Shown: positions 1 to 7,971 of the stretch, one piece after another
Layout of the letters: each line of letters begins with the position of its first letter
How positions within the stretch are numbered: the stretch's first letter is position 1
Notes under the pieces: model-generated
Databases searched by the model: none
The model's input: only the letters and a program-made list of their open reading frames with translations
Told to the model about the DNA's origin: nothing
DNA from: Lentibacter sp. XHP0401
Lineage (GTDB): Bacteria; Pseudomonadota; Alphaproteobacteria; Rhodobacterales; Rhodobacteraceae
DNA: 64,000 bases
Reading direction: 5' to 3'
Assembly: GCF_025751535.1 (NCBI RefSeq)
Contig: NZ_JAOWLC010000013.1
Span: forward strand, 78,047 to 142,046
Translations under genes and position numbers: made by a program

Positions 1-2
1 AA

Positions 3-533
3 GAGCCGACGCCCCCCGACAATATCGAAGACATGGCCCGCGTAGCCCGCAACGTGCGCATCCCCGTGGCCACAGGCGAGCGGATGACAACAAAAGCCGA
101 GTTCGGCGCTGTCCTGCGCGCGGGGGCCGCCGAAATCCTCCAGCCCGCCTTGGGCCGCGCCGGTGGCATCTGGGAGATGAAAAAAGTCGCCGCCATGGCC
201 GAATGTTACAACGCCCAGATGGCCCCGCACCTTTACGCAGGCCCAGTTGAGTGGGCCGCAAACCTGCACCTCGCCACCTCGATCCCGAACCTGCTCATCG
301 CCGAAACCATCGAAACAGATTTCCACGATGCGCTCATTCGCAGCTCCATCCGCGTGGAAAACGGCTTCGTGCGCCTCTCCGAAGCGCCAGGCCTTGGCAT
401 TGATGTGGATGAAGACCTCGCCCGTGCGCACCCCTACCGTGGCGAAGGGCTGCATCTGGAAATGCAGGAAGACCCTTGTGATTACCAAAATGGCAACTAT
501 TTCCAAGGCGGTGCACCTGCGACCTCACTGTAA
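3..533 (+). CDS. Enolase-superfamily enzyme (mandelate racemase/muconate lactonizing type), C-terminal part
   Basis: The reading frame is open from the left edge of the window, so the N-terminus lies outside; about 176 residues are visible up to TAA at 531-533. The segment EEP-like start, then IPVATGER, then ILQPALGRAGGI and MAPHLYAGP, is the C-terminal half of the barrel domain in the mandelate racemase/muconate lactonizing family, which abstracts a proton alpha to a carboxylate and often dehydrates sugar acids. The GRAGGIWE and APH(x)Y(x)GP patterns recall the galactonate dehydratase-like subgroups, but the substrate cannot be decided from this half. It ends 54 bp before the ArsR-type regulator gene on the same strand. 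Confidence 0.85.
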   Translation, partial: EPTPPDNIEDMARVARNVRIPVATGERMTTKAEFGAVLRAGAAEILQPALGRAGGIWEMKKVAAMAECYNAQMAPHLYAGPVEWAANLHLATSIPNLLIAETIETDFHDALIRSSIRVENGFVRLSEAPGLGIDVDEDLARAHPYRGEGLHLEMQEDPCDYQNGNYFQGGAPATSL

Positions 534-558
534 CTCGCCAAAGTGAAAACAGCGTGAT

Positions 559-578
559 ACATAGAAATAAACCTATGT
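559..578. promoter_or_regulatory. Inverted repeat upstream of the ArsR-type gene, possible operator
   Basis: ACATAG and CTATGT form a perfect 6-bp inverted repeat with an 8-bp spacer, ending 9 bp before the ATG of the ArsR-type regulator. ArsR/SmtB proteins bind such dyads, usually in their own promoter, so autoregulation is the natural reading. Binding is inferred only. Confidence 0.45.
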
Positions 579-587
579 GAGAGACAA

Positions 588-920
588 ATGCTGCAAGAAA
601 GCCCCCCTCCAGCATCCGAAATGGCGCAAAACGCCTCGGATGCGGCCTCATATCTCAAAACACTGGCCCATGAGGGCCGGCTGATGATCCTGTGTCACTT
701 GGGGTCTGGCGAAAAGTCTGTTGGTGAATTGGAACAACTCCTAGATCTGCGCCAAGCCGCCGTCAGCCAAATGCTCGCCCGCCTGCGCGATGACGGGCTG
801 GTGACAACGCGCCGCGAAGGCAAAACCATCTTTTACGCCCTCGCCGACGACAAAACAGCCGAAGTCATCTCGATGCTCTACCGCCTCTTCTGCGCGCCCA
901 GCGGGGCAACCTGTCGGTAA
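588..920 (+). CDS. ArsR/SmtB-family winged-helix repressor, persulfide-sensor-like (BigR/SqrR type)
   Basis: A 110-residue protein with the ArsR winged helix-turn-helix: LKTLAHEGRLMIL, SVGELEQLL, AAVSQMLARLRDDGLV and the wing TTRREGKTIFYAL. It has Cys36 in the LCHLGSGE segment and Cys102 in YRLFC, 66 residues apart. From memory the sulfide-responsive repressors SqrR and BigR use a cysteine pair with the same spacing (Cys41/Cys107 in SqrR) that forms a tetrasulfide link, so this is probably a persulfide-responsive repressor rather than a metal sensor. No sulfide oxidation gene is visible next to it. A dyad at 559-578 may be its operator. A third cysteine lies at position 109. Confidence 0.8.
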   Translation: MLQESPPPASEMAQNASDAASYLKTLAHEGRLMILCHLGSGEKSVGELEQLLDLRQAAVSQMLARLRDDGLVTTRREGKTIFYALADDKTAEVISMLYRLFCAPSGATCR

Positions 921-936
921 GACAAAAATAGAAAAA

Positions 937-1014
937 TGGCGAGCCGTGGAGGACTCGAACCCCCGACCTGAGAATTAGAAGTTCCCTGCTCTAATCCAGC
1001 TGAGCTAACGGCCC
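937..1014 (-). tRNA. tRNA-Arg (anticodon UCU)
   Basis: Read on the minus strand this folds as a complete cloverleaf. The 7-bp acceptor stem GGGCCGT/ACGGCTC has one G-U pair, the D arm is GCTC...GAGC, the anticodon stem is GGGAA/TTCTC around the loop CTTCTAA with TCT at positions 34-36, the variable loop has 5 bases, the T arm carries TTCGAGT, and CCA is encoded. The anticodon UCU reads AGA/AGG arginine codons. The gene is not at the edge of the transposon, which begins 1.4 kb further on, so it is not its integration target. Confidence 0.95.
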
Positions 1015-1264
1015 GCACTTTGTGTTGAGGGTATCGGCCAAATCCCCCAACGTTGTCAACTTGCTAAACAGGCAGAACACCTACCTGTCAAAAATATCTT
1101 ATTCAAATTAGATAGCTGCATATGCCCATTGTAGCGGTCAGGCACCGACACCGAGATTATCAATCTCCAAAGCATAAATTCTTGTGCCGCGCTTTACACT
1201 ACATACTGCGGCAGGCGGCTTGCGGTCGTGCAAAAAGAGCAGAAATGATCATGTAGCTTCACCA

Positions 1265-2414
1265 CGAAACAGGAAGCAGCGCCTGCAAACACCTTGCCGC
1301 TTGCGGCAACTATTCAGCCAGGGCCTCAGCCACCGCGATATCCGCCATTTCTAAGACAGCTTCGCGGGAGGATGCCACCGCAATGAAGCGGCCGTTGTGG
1401 CAAAACTTCGCCCCCGCAACGCCGCTCGCGGCTTCCAGCGCGTCATCGGTTAACCCCGCCCAAGCCACAGGGAGATCAGCGCGATTGTCGAATGTGTCAT
1501 CACCCGTTCGGATTGTCGTAAGCGCCCAATCCGTGCCGCGCGGGTGGACCACAAACAGAAGATGGTCAGCACCTGCCTTTTGCACGCCCGCGCGAAACGG
1601 CATGCCCATGGGAAGCTCAAGCACCCGCTCCTCGCCGGCCGCTTCAATGGCCGCCAAAACCATCGTCTCGGCGCGGTATTTCGCGGCTTTGCGCTTGACC
1701 TGCGCCTCCACAAAAGCCCGCGCTATGGGGAGGGCCGCCATAAATGCGCGATCATCGGCCCTGTCAGTGCGGTCATCAAACGCGGGTTTCAGGCTCTCCA
1801 GCAAAACCGGCAAGGTCAGCCCGGCAAACAGCGGCCCCGCCTCGGAGGCATTGACAGCGCCATTGTCGAGCAGATCAACGGGCAGAACAAAGTCACGATC
1901 AAACGCACTATGGATCGCTTCGATATCATGCTCAGGCACATCCATCGCGCGCAGGTAATCACGGCCATACTGCGCCCAGACCAACCCAAAGGAGCTAAAA
2001 GGCTGACCATCGCTCCGCAGCGGGTTGGGCCGTTGGTGATGATCAAAAATCTGTGCTTCCGCATCAAACTGGCCACCGACATCATAGATGATCCGATCCT
2101 GTGCAGGCATAATCCACGCCTTATCACGACTGCGGATGAGCTTAGCCTCCGGGAACAGTCGCGTCAGGATGACCGAAGACAGAATCTCATCGGCATGAAA
2201 TCCGCCGGAATGGGTGACGAGGTGGGTGATGGTCATAAAAGATGGGCTCCAGCCGGGCTTGAAACGAATTGGGCGACCAGAAAGGCCGCCCGTCGGTAAA
2301 TGCGATCTCGGTTTTGCGTGAGCGTTAGAGGCGATCTGATCGCTGCGCCAGGTAAGTCAGCAAGCGGCAACATACGGGAACCTGATCAGATTCGCAGGAT
2401 CTTTGCCCCGATTC
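1265..2414. repeat. Direct repeat copy 1: MYG1 gene with flanks, outside the transposon
   Basis: This 1.15-kb block is colinear with 24683-25831, in the same orientation, at a constant offset of 23,418 bp apart from one single-base gap. It covers a hairpin downstream of the gene (1294-1309, TTGCCG-CTTG-CGGCAA), the whole MYG1 coding region and the intergenic DNA up to 7 bp before the transposon end. Identity is graded: the last 102 codons encode identical residues, the first half of the gene differs at most of the 13 changed residues, and the intergenic DNA is clearly diverged, though it still ends in a shared GGATCTTTRCCCCGATTC. Confidence 0.9.
1310..2236 (-). CDS. MYG1/UPF0160-family predicted metal-dependent phosphoesterase, resident copy
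   Basis: A 308-residue protein of the MYG1 family, related to DHH phosphoesterases; the eukaryotic member is reported to be a 3'-5' RNA exonuclease, and the bacterial role is not established. Visible metal-site motifs are THSGGFHADE near residue 8, IIYDVGG near 49 and FDHHQRP near 64. The start is chosen because GGAG lies 10 bases upstream of the ATG. The 5' leader holds a hairpin (GGGCGACC...GGCCGCCC) present in both copies. This copy lies outside the Tn7-like element, 185 bp from its left end, and is probably the native gene. Its paralogue at 24728-25654 differs at 13 of 308 residues. Confidence 0.9.
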   Translation of the reverse strand: MTITHLVTHSGGFHADEILSSVILTRLFPEAKLIRSRDKAWIMPAQDRIIYDVGGQFDAEAQIFDHHQRPNPLRSDGQPFSSFGLVWAQYGRDYLRAMDVPEHDIEAIHSAFDRDFVLPVDLLDNGAVNASEAGPLFAGLTLPVLLESLKPAFDDRTDRADDRAFMAALPIARAFVEAQVKRKAAKYRAETMVLAAIEAAGEERVLELPMGMPFRAGVQKAGADHLLFVVHPRGTDWALTTIRTGDDTFDNRADLPVAWAGLTDDALEAASGVAGAKFCHNGRFIAVASSREAVLEMADIAVAEALAE

Positions 2415-2416
2415 AC

Positions 2417-2421
2417 ACAGC
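2417..2421. repeat. Target-site duplication ACAGC, left
   Basis: The five bases immediately outside the left inverted repeat are ACAGC, identical to 25857-25861 immediately outside the right inverted repeat. A 5-bp duplication is the hallmark of Tn7/Tn5053-type transposition. Confidence 0.92.
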
Positions 2422-2446
2422 TGTAAAACGGAGTTAAGTTGTCTCG
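2422..2446 (+). repeat. Left terminal inverted repeat of the Tn7-like element
   Basis: 25 bp beginning TGTAAAACGGAG and ending TTGTCTCG. Its reverse complement appears at 25832-25856 with a single difference at the seventh base. The inner part CGGAGTTAAGTTGTCTCG resembles a second copy at 2503-2521 and is probably a transposase (TnsB) binding site. Confidence 0.93.
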
Positions 2447-2502
2447 AAGGGCTTTGCTTTTATTTAATATAATCAATTACTTAAATGGACCCCAAATAAA
2501 AG

Positions 2503-2521
2503 CGGGAGTTAAGTTTACGCG
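2503..2521 (+). repeat. Subterminal repeat, probable second TnsB binding site
   Basis: CGGGAGTTAAGTTTACGCG repeats the inner part of the left inverted repeat (GGAGTTAAGTT shared, then C-CG) in the same orientation, 74 bp further in. Tn7-like ends carry several such sites; no matching extra copy was seen near the right end. Confidence 0.7.
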
Positions 2522-2560
2522 AAAATGGGGGCAAGATAACGCTAAGACGAGAGCGAAATA

Positions 2561-2584
2561 ATAAAAAGGCCCGCAGAAGCGGGC
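2561..2584 (-). terminator. Rho-independent terminator after tniQ
   Basis: On the minus strand GCCCGC-TTCT-GCGGGC forms a perfect 6-bp stem followed by CCTTTTTATTATTT. It lies 32 bp beyond the tniQ stop codon and ends the tnsABC-tniQ transcript. Confidence 0.85.
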
Positions 2585-2615
2585 TCACATTCAGGTATTT
2601 TTAGAAAGATCAGGT

Positions 2616-4082
2616 CTACGACTTCATCTCGATAATAGCATTCACATCGACATATATTGCCCTAACACCTGTTTTTTCAGGATGGCGAAAAGACGGGATC
2701 CGACCCTCTAAGATATCAACGAAAATATCCTTAAAGGGTCCTGCCCCGCGCTGGCAGGCATAAGAAATCGAGTGAAATTTCGCACCTGCGTTGGCGGCAA
2801 GCTCCGGAAGCGCACCCAACTTTGCGAGAATACCGTCGAGGTGCTGCCGAGCAAAGACGACCTGACGGACTGAACCGCGACTAGTTCTGGGGATGAGCGG
2901 CTTCACGACGCCTGCACTATAAAGAGTTTCAACCTGACGTTTGGTGGCCCCAAGGTATTCGGGAACGTCCTGGAGCGGCACTGCAGTTTTGAAGGCTTCA
3001 ATCAGCGGAAGGATCTTCGCAGCCTCAAATATCATATTGCCGCTTTCTACATCAGTTGCTGACGAGGGAATCTGGCCAAGCCTCTTGAGGAGCCGCGCGA
3101 GACGGAGGCGACGGATACCGACTTCGACAGACAAACTATAGATCGTATGGAAACGCCGTTCTGTAATCTTGACCCCAAGGACGATAGCACCCTGCTCCAC
3201 GGCAGAGTGTTTCACGATATGATCGCGCAGAAGGTCCTTGATTGGTCCCGGATCAATCGCATTGCTCCGACGATCGAGCCAGTCGAACAGCGAACCATAG
3301 TAAGCCAGAGGGCCGGCCTGAACGGCCATCGCAGACGAAGCCTGGCGAATGGAGTTCAGGGCTTCCTCGATCGCCAGCGGACCTTCCCGATAGATAGAGA
3401 ATCCTATGTCTGTGGCCTCCTCGGTCTGTGCGGGGTTCAGTTTTGTAACGGCGACTTTATGTCCGTGCTCGAGGATTGCACCAAGCATTTCTGACGCTCC
3501 AAGAATCTGTTCAGTGGTCTGGCCGTCCAACCAAGGGGCATTGCCGCAGCGGTCACCATCCAACCGACTGCGGAGCCAACACAGATATTCTGGCGTCTCG
3601 GCACAAGCCTCACGAGGCATGGCCAACGGCGATACTCCAAGTGCGATCCGCAAATTGGTGGCATTCGCAACCGGAGCATTCTCCAGCCAGAGTGAATGCC
3701 GATCGCACCTGCTGACATGCCGGAACCCCCACAGCAGGCGAAAACGGCGTTCATCCATAGGTCCATCTTCGGCGAGACAGGTGGGGCAATATCAGGATGC
3801 ACGCGCTGAGAGAAACGCTTTAGAGCTATCTTCACCACGAAAGGATGCACACCTCTGAAACACCCGGATTGCGGTGCGTTGCACCTCGTCAAAGGCATGC
3901 CCCGTAGCCTCAGCCAATATCGCGACCGCATCCGGCCGACCCGAGATAAAGTGCTCTTTGTGAATACCCCAGTCTTTGAGAAGACGCTCCATACCGCGAC
4001 CGGTATGCATCCGCGACAGCCGATCGGTATAGGACAGCAGCGTCTCTTCTGGGTCGATGGGAAGTTGCGGCCAAAGGGGCAT
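2616..4082 (-). pseudogene. tniQ: tniQ, interrupted by an in-frame TGA at 3792-3794
   Basis: TniQ/TnsD proteins select the target site and connect it to TnsC. The N-terminal block (residues 1-96, LPIDPEETLLSYTDRLS onward) and the C-terminal block are in the same frame, separated by one TGA at codon 97. The codons directly after it read YCPTCLAEDGP, the first half of the TniQ zinc knuckle, followed by FRHVSRCDRHSLWL with the second Cys/His pair. Family members usually have HPRYCP here, so the TGA is most easily a CGA arginine codon changed by one transition. Without readthrough, only a 96-residue fragment and perhaps a 380-residue restart product from ATG at 3758, lacking the first CxxC, could be made. 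The ATG at 4082 overlaps the tnsC stop (TGATG). Confidence 0.88.
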
Positions 4083-5056
4083 CACAGTTCCCAGCCGATG
4101 GCTTTTAACTCCCTCTTGACCGAGCTCCAGTCATCGAGATGAAAGGGAGTCAAAGCGGCGTCACCATTGATCTTCCTGAACACTTGCTCCGCATACTCAA
4201 GAGAAAGTGCGGCATGTTTCCGGCGCACAGCGTCCCGAAGGATTTCCTTGCTCAGTTCCACACTGCGGCCAATCTGGCCGTGTGCCGCATAAAGAATGCG
4301 CTCCGCGAAAGCATCCTCCGCCTGGACCATAACACCAAGGTCTTCGGCAAACTTCATGAAATTCTTACCAAAAAGATCGGCCGGGCGGCTGTCAGGGCGG
4401 ATATTAGGCAGGTGAAACTCCCGAAAACGACGGTAGGTCTCGGCGGACGACTCCTTCAGGATGTCATCGCGCAGGCTCGGAACTCCTGCGATGATCAGCG
4501 CGACGCCCGGGTCGGACTGCATGATGTGCTTCAATGACTGAATAGCCGCGAGCACATCGCGACCCTGCCCGGCCCGAAGGATGTGGTGACATTCATCAAT
4601 CACGACTGCCTTAATGCCAACGACACCAAAACGATGCCGCGCCATCTCCCAAGCATCTGCCGCGCGCAACTTAGAGTCCAGCTTCTCATACCCCGTCCGC
4701 TCAAGGATGATTTCGGCGAGTTTCTTAACCGTCGCCTCAGGCGGCACAGTGATGTAGAGGGTGTTACCCCCCTCTTCCCTCTTGAACTCGGTCAGCACAG
4801 GGCTCTTACGCAAGGTGCGTTCGAGCAGCGCCGTCTTCCCATTCCCAGACCCACCCAGCACCATCAGCCCCTTAGTTTCACCTGTAAGAGGATCACGACG
4901 GGGCTGGGCCGTCATCTGACCTTCGTCATCTACATCAAACAGGTCATACAGATAGTCGCTCAATGTCTCGTCCTGGCCAAACCGCAAGTAGCGCTGAGCC
5001 AACCAGTCGAGCTTCTCGGAGATCGTGACGGGGAAAATTGGGGACGTATCGTTCAT
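4082..5056 (-). CDS. tniB: TnsC/TniB-type AAA+ ATPase of transposition
   Basis: A 324-residue AAA+ protein with Walker A GGSGNGKT at residues 68-75 and Walker B VVIDECHH at 152-159. In Tn7- and Tn5053-like elements this ATPase forms a filament on target DNA, links the target selector TniQ to the TnsB transposase, and gives target immunity. The length and the N-terminal SEKLDWLAQRY segment fit TniB. It starts 3 bp after the tnsB stop codon and overlaps tniQ, so the operon is translationally coupled. Confidence 0.92.
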   Translation of the reverse strand: MNDTSPIFPVTISEKLDWLAQRYLRFGQDETLSDYLYDLFDVDDEGQMTAQPRRDPLTGETKGLMVLGGSGNGKTALLERTLRKSPVLTEFKREEGGNTLYITVPPEATVKKLAEIILERTGYEKLDSKLRAADAWEMARHRFGVVGIKAVVIDECHHILRAGQGRDVLAAIQSLKHIMQSDPGVALIIAGVPSLRDDILKESSAETYRRFREFHLPNIRPDSRPADLFGKNFMKFAEDLGVMVQAEDAFAERILYAAHGQIGRSVELSKEILRDAVRRKHAALSLEYAEQVFRKINGDAALTPFHLDDWSSVKRELKAIGWEL

Positions 5057-5059
5057 GAT

Positions 5060-7252
5060 TTACTCCATTGAATCTTCATCGGAAATTTCTACGCCAATCA
5101 CATAGCCATCGGAAGAAGTGATGGTTTCGGGGTCAAGGGAAGCGCGACTGACCTCGGGCTCAGGCTCCCCCTCCAGCAGTTCTCGGTATTCCCCAGCCGC
5201 ATGGCGCCGCTCTGCGGTATCGACAAAGCGCGAGAACTTCACGCACTCGTTGTCGAGCTCGTCGGGGGTTCTCGGTAAAGTAATCAACCCCGCCAAACGT
5301 TTCAGTCGGTAGGACTCGTCATTGATATCAATAATGAAGTTTCTGCGCGCACGGCCTTCCTCTTCATCCTCATCCGGCCTCTCTGAGAGCCATACCCGCA
5401 GATCGGTATCGGTTTTGCCAATCCACCTCGGGTCAGCTGCCGTAGCCGTCGTCCAGGAGCCGTCTTCTGTCATGATGCTAATAGCGCCAATATCGCCGTC
5501 CCATCGGAGAACTTCGACATGCTTGGTATTGGTTTTGTATCTCTTTTTGATGACTTCATCTGTCTGATAATAAATGTGGTCAACCAGCAGGCCTTTAGGA
5601 CCAAGCTTTCGGCGTTTATGGACCCCGAAGGCCGAGCGCATTTCGTCACTTGATAACGAGCGTGGCTCGCTTACTTTTGTCGCTTTGGCCCATGCCTGCG
5701 CTGGAGACATCCTGAGGGCAGCATGAGTGCGCGTGTGATACGCATCCACGGTCCAGCGAACGAGCCAGCCCAGGAAGGCCTCCAGCGTCAGAGTTGCACG
5801 CTTTGCGGCATCGTTCTCACCCCGCTCAACCACATTGCTGAATGCACGCCCGGAGAACCGCAGCAGGAGGTCTTCGTGGACCGTCCTGAAGACGCGCTCA
5901 ATGAAAGGCTTCAGCCACGGCTTGCCTGCAGGAGCACCAAGGTTGGTAATCCCAAGTGAGGCCAAGATATCGTATGCGTCATCAGTGATGTAAGCTGGCC
6001 CGCGATCGAATACGATTGCTTCCGGGGCACCAGCCATGGGCCAGCCGAATTTTGCACCTGCAGCATCGGCGATTGGGGACTTATCCATGTAAATCATTTC
6101 AAGCGTCTGCGCGAGTGGGCTTTCAACGGCCTGAGGCACGATCTGAAGGGCAAGAAAGCACCGAGTATGGACATCGATAGCCGCCGAAAGCGTGACACGG
6201 TGGGCGGAACCGTCCAACCCTATCAGCAGCTTAAGGGACTCCGGAAGATGATCGAAAAGGCCTGTTCTCTCCATAAGCACGAACAGGTCAACTGTATATT
6301 CATCAATCTCAACGCGCTCAAGCGCCCGGTGTGTCTCAATCCCCAGCCCAAGGGCGTGCATATCCTTGTAAGCCTTGTCCCAACCATGCTTGCGAATGGC
6401 GTGGTCAAGTGGAGCACTTTCTTTGATCAGATCCCTAATGTAGTCATACCCAGGCCTCTTGAGTTTCGGCTTAGGCACCGGCAACCTCTCACGACGGTCG
6501 TTCTCAGCGTCAATTAATGCCTGAACACTCTCGACACACGATTTAATCGTGACACGCTCCTGATCAAAAACTTTACCAAGGGCTTCTGAAACGAATGTTT
6601 TGACCTCGCTGTCGTAATATGGAGACTTCCCGCAATTACCGTATTTGTCATACAGGGCCTTGGTCCCAACTTCACGCCACCGCCGATGCCTCCCCCACAG
6701 GGCCTGACCGCATTTGAACCCATGATGAAACTCTACCAGCCGCTCGCGTTCAGCCCGTGATAGCTTGACTTTTGCACCGCCTCGCCTTGTCCCCTTGATT
6801 GATTGCTCAGCAAGGTAATTCTCATACCTCGACTTTCCATTTTTTACGATTTTGGGAAGCTTGGCTTGGAAATCATCCCGGGTGGGCTTCAATTCCCCAT
6901 TCTCCAACATCTCTTGGATGGCCAATGCGTATTGCTTCCGAAATCTTTGCCGCGCGACTTCCGCTGAAGACCGCTTGCCGAGTCTAACACCATTCGGGTC
7001 AACAGGCTTCGCCAGTGGCCGCTTAAGAAGCTTAAGTTTGCCCATGTTATTTTCGGTAACGATCGCCTCGTATGAAATAACGCCGGCTTCGCTTTCATGG
7101 CATTCGCCTGTATCAGGGTCTGCCCACTCTTCCCAAAATACGAAATATCCCTCGGGGCGAAGTTCCAATACACGCCCCTTGCGGATGCCTATCTGGAATT
7201 CACAGTCTTTCTCCAGCAGGATCTTGACGCGTTTATTGGAAGGGGAGGCCAT
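5060..7252 (-). CDS. tniA: TnsB/TniA-type DDE transposase
   Basis: A 730-residue integrase-fold transposase. The DDE triad can be read directly as D317 (VEIDEY), D416 (VFDRGPAY) and E452 (KPFIERVFR), with 35 residues between the last two as is typical for this fold. The N-terminal third has the helix-turn-helix regions expected to bind the terminal repeats, and the C-terminus holds a beta-barrel-like segment and an acidic tail that may contact TnsC. It cuts the 3' ends of the element and joins them to target DNA, giving the 5-bp duplication seen here. Its start shares one base with the tnsA stop (TAATG). Confidence 0.93.
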   Translation of the reverse strand: MASPSNKRVKILLEKDCEFQIGIRKGRVLELRPEGYFVFWEEWADPDTGECHESEAGVISYEAIVTENNMGKLKLLKRPLAKPVDPNGVRLGKRSSAEVARQRFRKQYALAIQEMLENGELKPTRDDFQAKLPKIVKNGKSRYENYLAEQSIKGTRRGGAKVKLSRAERERLVEFHHGFKCGQALWGRHRRWREVGTKALYDKYGNCGKSPYYDSEVKTFVSEALGKVFDQERVTIKSCVESVQALIDAENDRRERLPVPKPKLKRPGYDYIRDLIKESAPLDHAIRKHGWDKAYKDMHALGLGIETHRALERVEIDEYTVDLFVLMERTGLFDHLPESLKLLIGLDGSAHRVTLSAAIDVHTRCFLALQIVPQAVESPLAQTLEMIYMDKSPIADAAGAKFGWPMAGAPEAIVFDRGPAYITDDAYDILASLGITNLGAPAGKPWLKPFIERVFRTVHEDLLLRFSGRAFSNVVERGENDAAKRATLTLEAFLGWLVRWTVDAYHTRTHAALRMSPAQAWAKATKVSEPRSLSSDEMRSAFGVHKRRKLGPKGLLVDHIYYQTDEVIKKRYKTNTKHVEVLRWDGDIGAISIMTEDGSWTTATAADPRWIGKTDTDLRVWLSERPDEDEEEGRARRNFIIDINDESYRLKRLAGLITLPRTPDELDNECVKFSRFVDTAERRHAAGEYRELLEGEPEPEVSRASLDPETITSSDGYVIGVEISDEDSME

Positions 7253-7971
7253 TACGCAGCTACCCTACTTTCGATCAAGGTCTCGCCTACGATCCTTTCC
7301 GGGGTCAACAGGCTCGCCTGGCCATAACGGATTGCTCGCGCGACGCTGAAAAACCCACGCCCGCCGATTTCCATTTCGGTCAAAAAATCAATAACGCTGA
7401 TGGGGGCGGAAACCTTCCTCAAGCCATCGAGCACAGCTTCGTCCACTTCTGGTTCAGGATCGCGAGCCGCATGGAAAAGCTTGGAATTGTGAAGCTGCAC
7501 AGGATGAATGTTGCGCTCAGTGATCGTTTTGACGTCATCACAAATATTGCCAATAGCCGCCTGACTTACCCTTTCCATCAACGCCTGATAAATGGCGGTA
7601 TTCGCGATCCTTTCGGGCTTCACTGAAATACAGATCCGCCGCCCGCTTTTCTGGGTAAACCTGAAATCGAAGAATTGTTTACTCGGTTTTCCATTTGGCA
7701 GCGTGAAAGGCTGGGCAGCCAACTGCTCTTCAAGGTCCAAGAAATCCGAACGGTAGATCAGGCATAGTGCTGCATGGTATTCCAGAAGGCTGGCGAACCC
7801 CAGACGCTGAAGCTGATCGCCCCTATTGAATACCAGTTCGCCTACGAAATGCGCCTTCGAGGATTTTGGGATCGGGCGCACCGCACGACTTTTGGCCGGC
7901 GTCTTCCTGAGATGTTGCTTCGTGTCTTTCATTAGCAGCTTTATCCATACGGCTAGACATGACTTCTCCAT
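7252..7971 (-). CDS. tnsA: TnsA-like endonuclease of the transposon
   Basis: A 239-residue protein that resembles TnsA, the nuclease that cuts the 5' ends of Tn7 so the element moves by cut-and-paste. The conserved order is visible: FVGELVFNRG, then FASLLEYHAAL with E64, then FDFRF with D102, then ISVKPE with K118, matching the E...D...(Q/K)xK pattern of type II-like nucleases. The start is uncertain: ATG at 7971 and ATG at 7932 both fit, and the best ribosome-binding sequence (GGAGAAG) precedes an out-of-frame ATG at 7960. It is the first gene of the tnsA-tnsB-tnsC-tniQ operon. Family assignment rests on motif order and context. Confidence 0.8.
   Translation of the reverse strand: MEKSCLAVWIKLLMKDTKQHLRKTPAKSRAVRPIPKSSKAHFVGELVFNRGDQLQRLGFASLLEYHAALCLIYRSDFLDLEEQLAAQPFTLPNGKPSKQFFDFRFTQKSGRRICISVKPERIANTAIYQALMERVSQAAIGNICDDVKTITERNIHPVQLHNSKLFHAARDPEPEVDEAVLDGLRKVSAPISVIDFLTEMEIGGRGFFSVARAIRYGQASLLTPERIVGETLIESRVAA

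Noticed and set aside
1544..2299. Long plus-strand frames across both MYG1 genes
   Set aside because: They are antisense shadows; the minus-strand MYG1 frames carry all conserved motifs and a ribosome-binding site.
937..2421. Genomic island integrated at tRNA-Arg
   Set aside because: No tyrosine recombinase is present, no tRNA 3' fragment is repeated at the far end, and the real boundary is the TGT inverted repeat at 2422, well away from the tRNA.
3437..4085. tniQ broken by one or two frameshifts
   Set aside because: The N-terminal and C-terminal parts are in the same frame (starts 327 bp apart, a multiple of three). Reading straight through gives S-stop-YCPTCLAEDGP, so a single nonsense codon explains everything.
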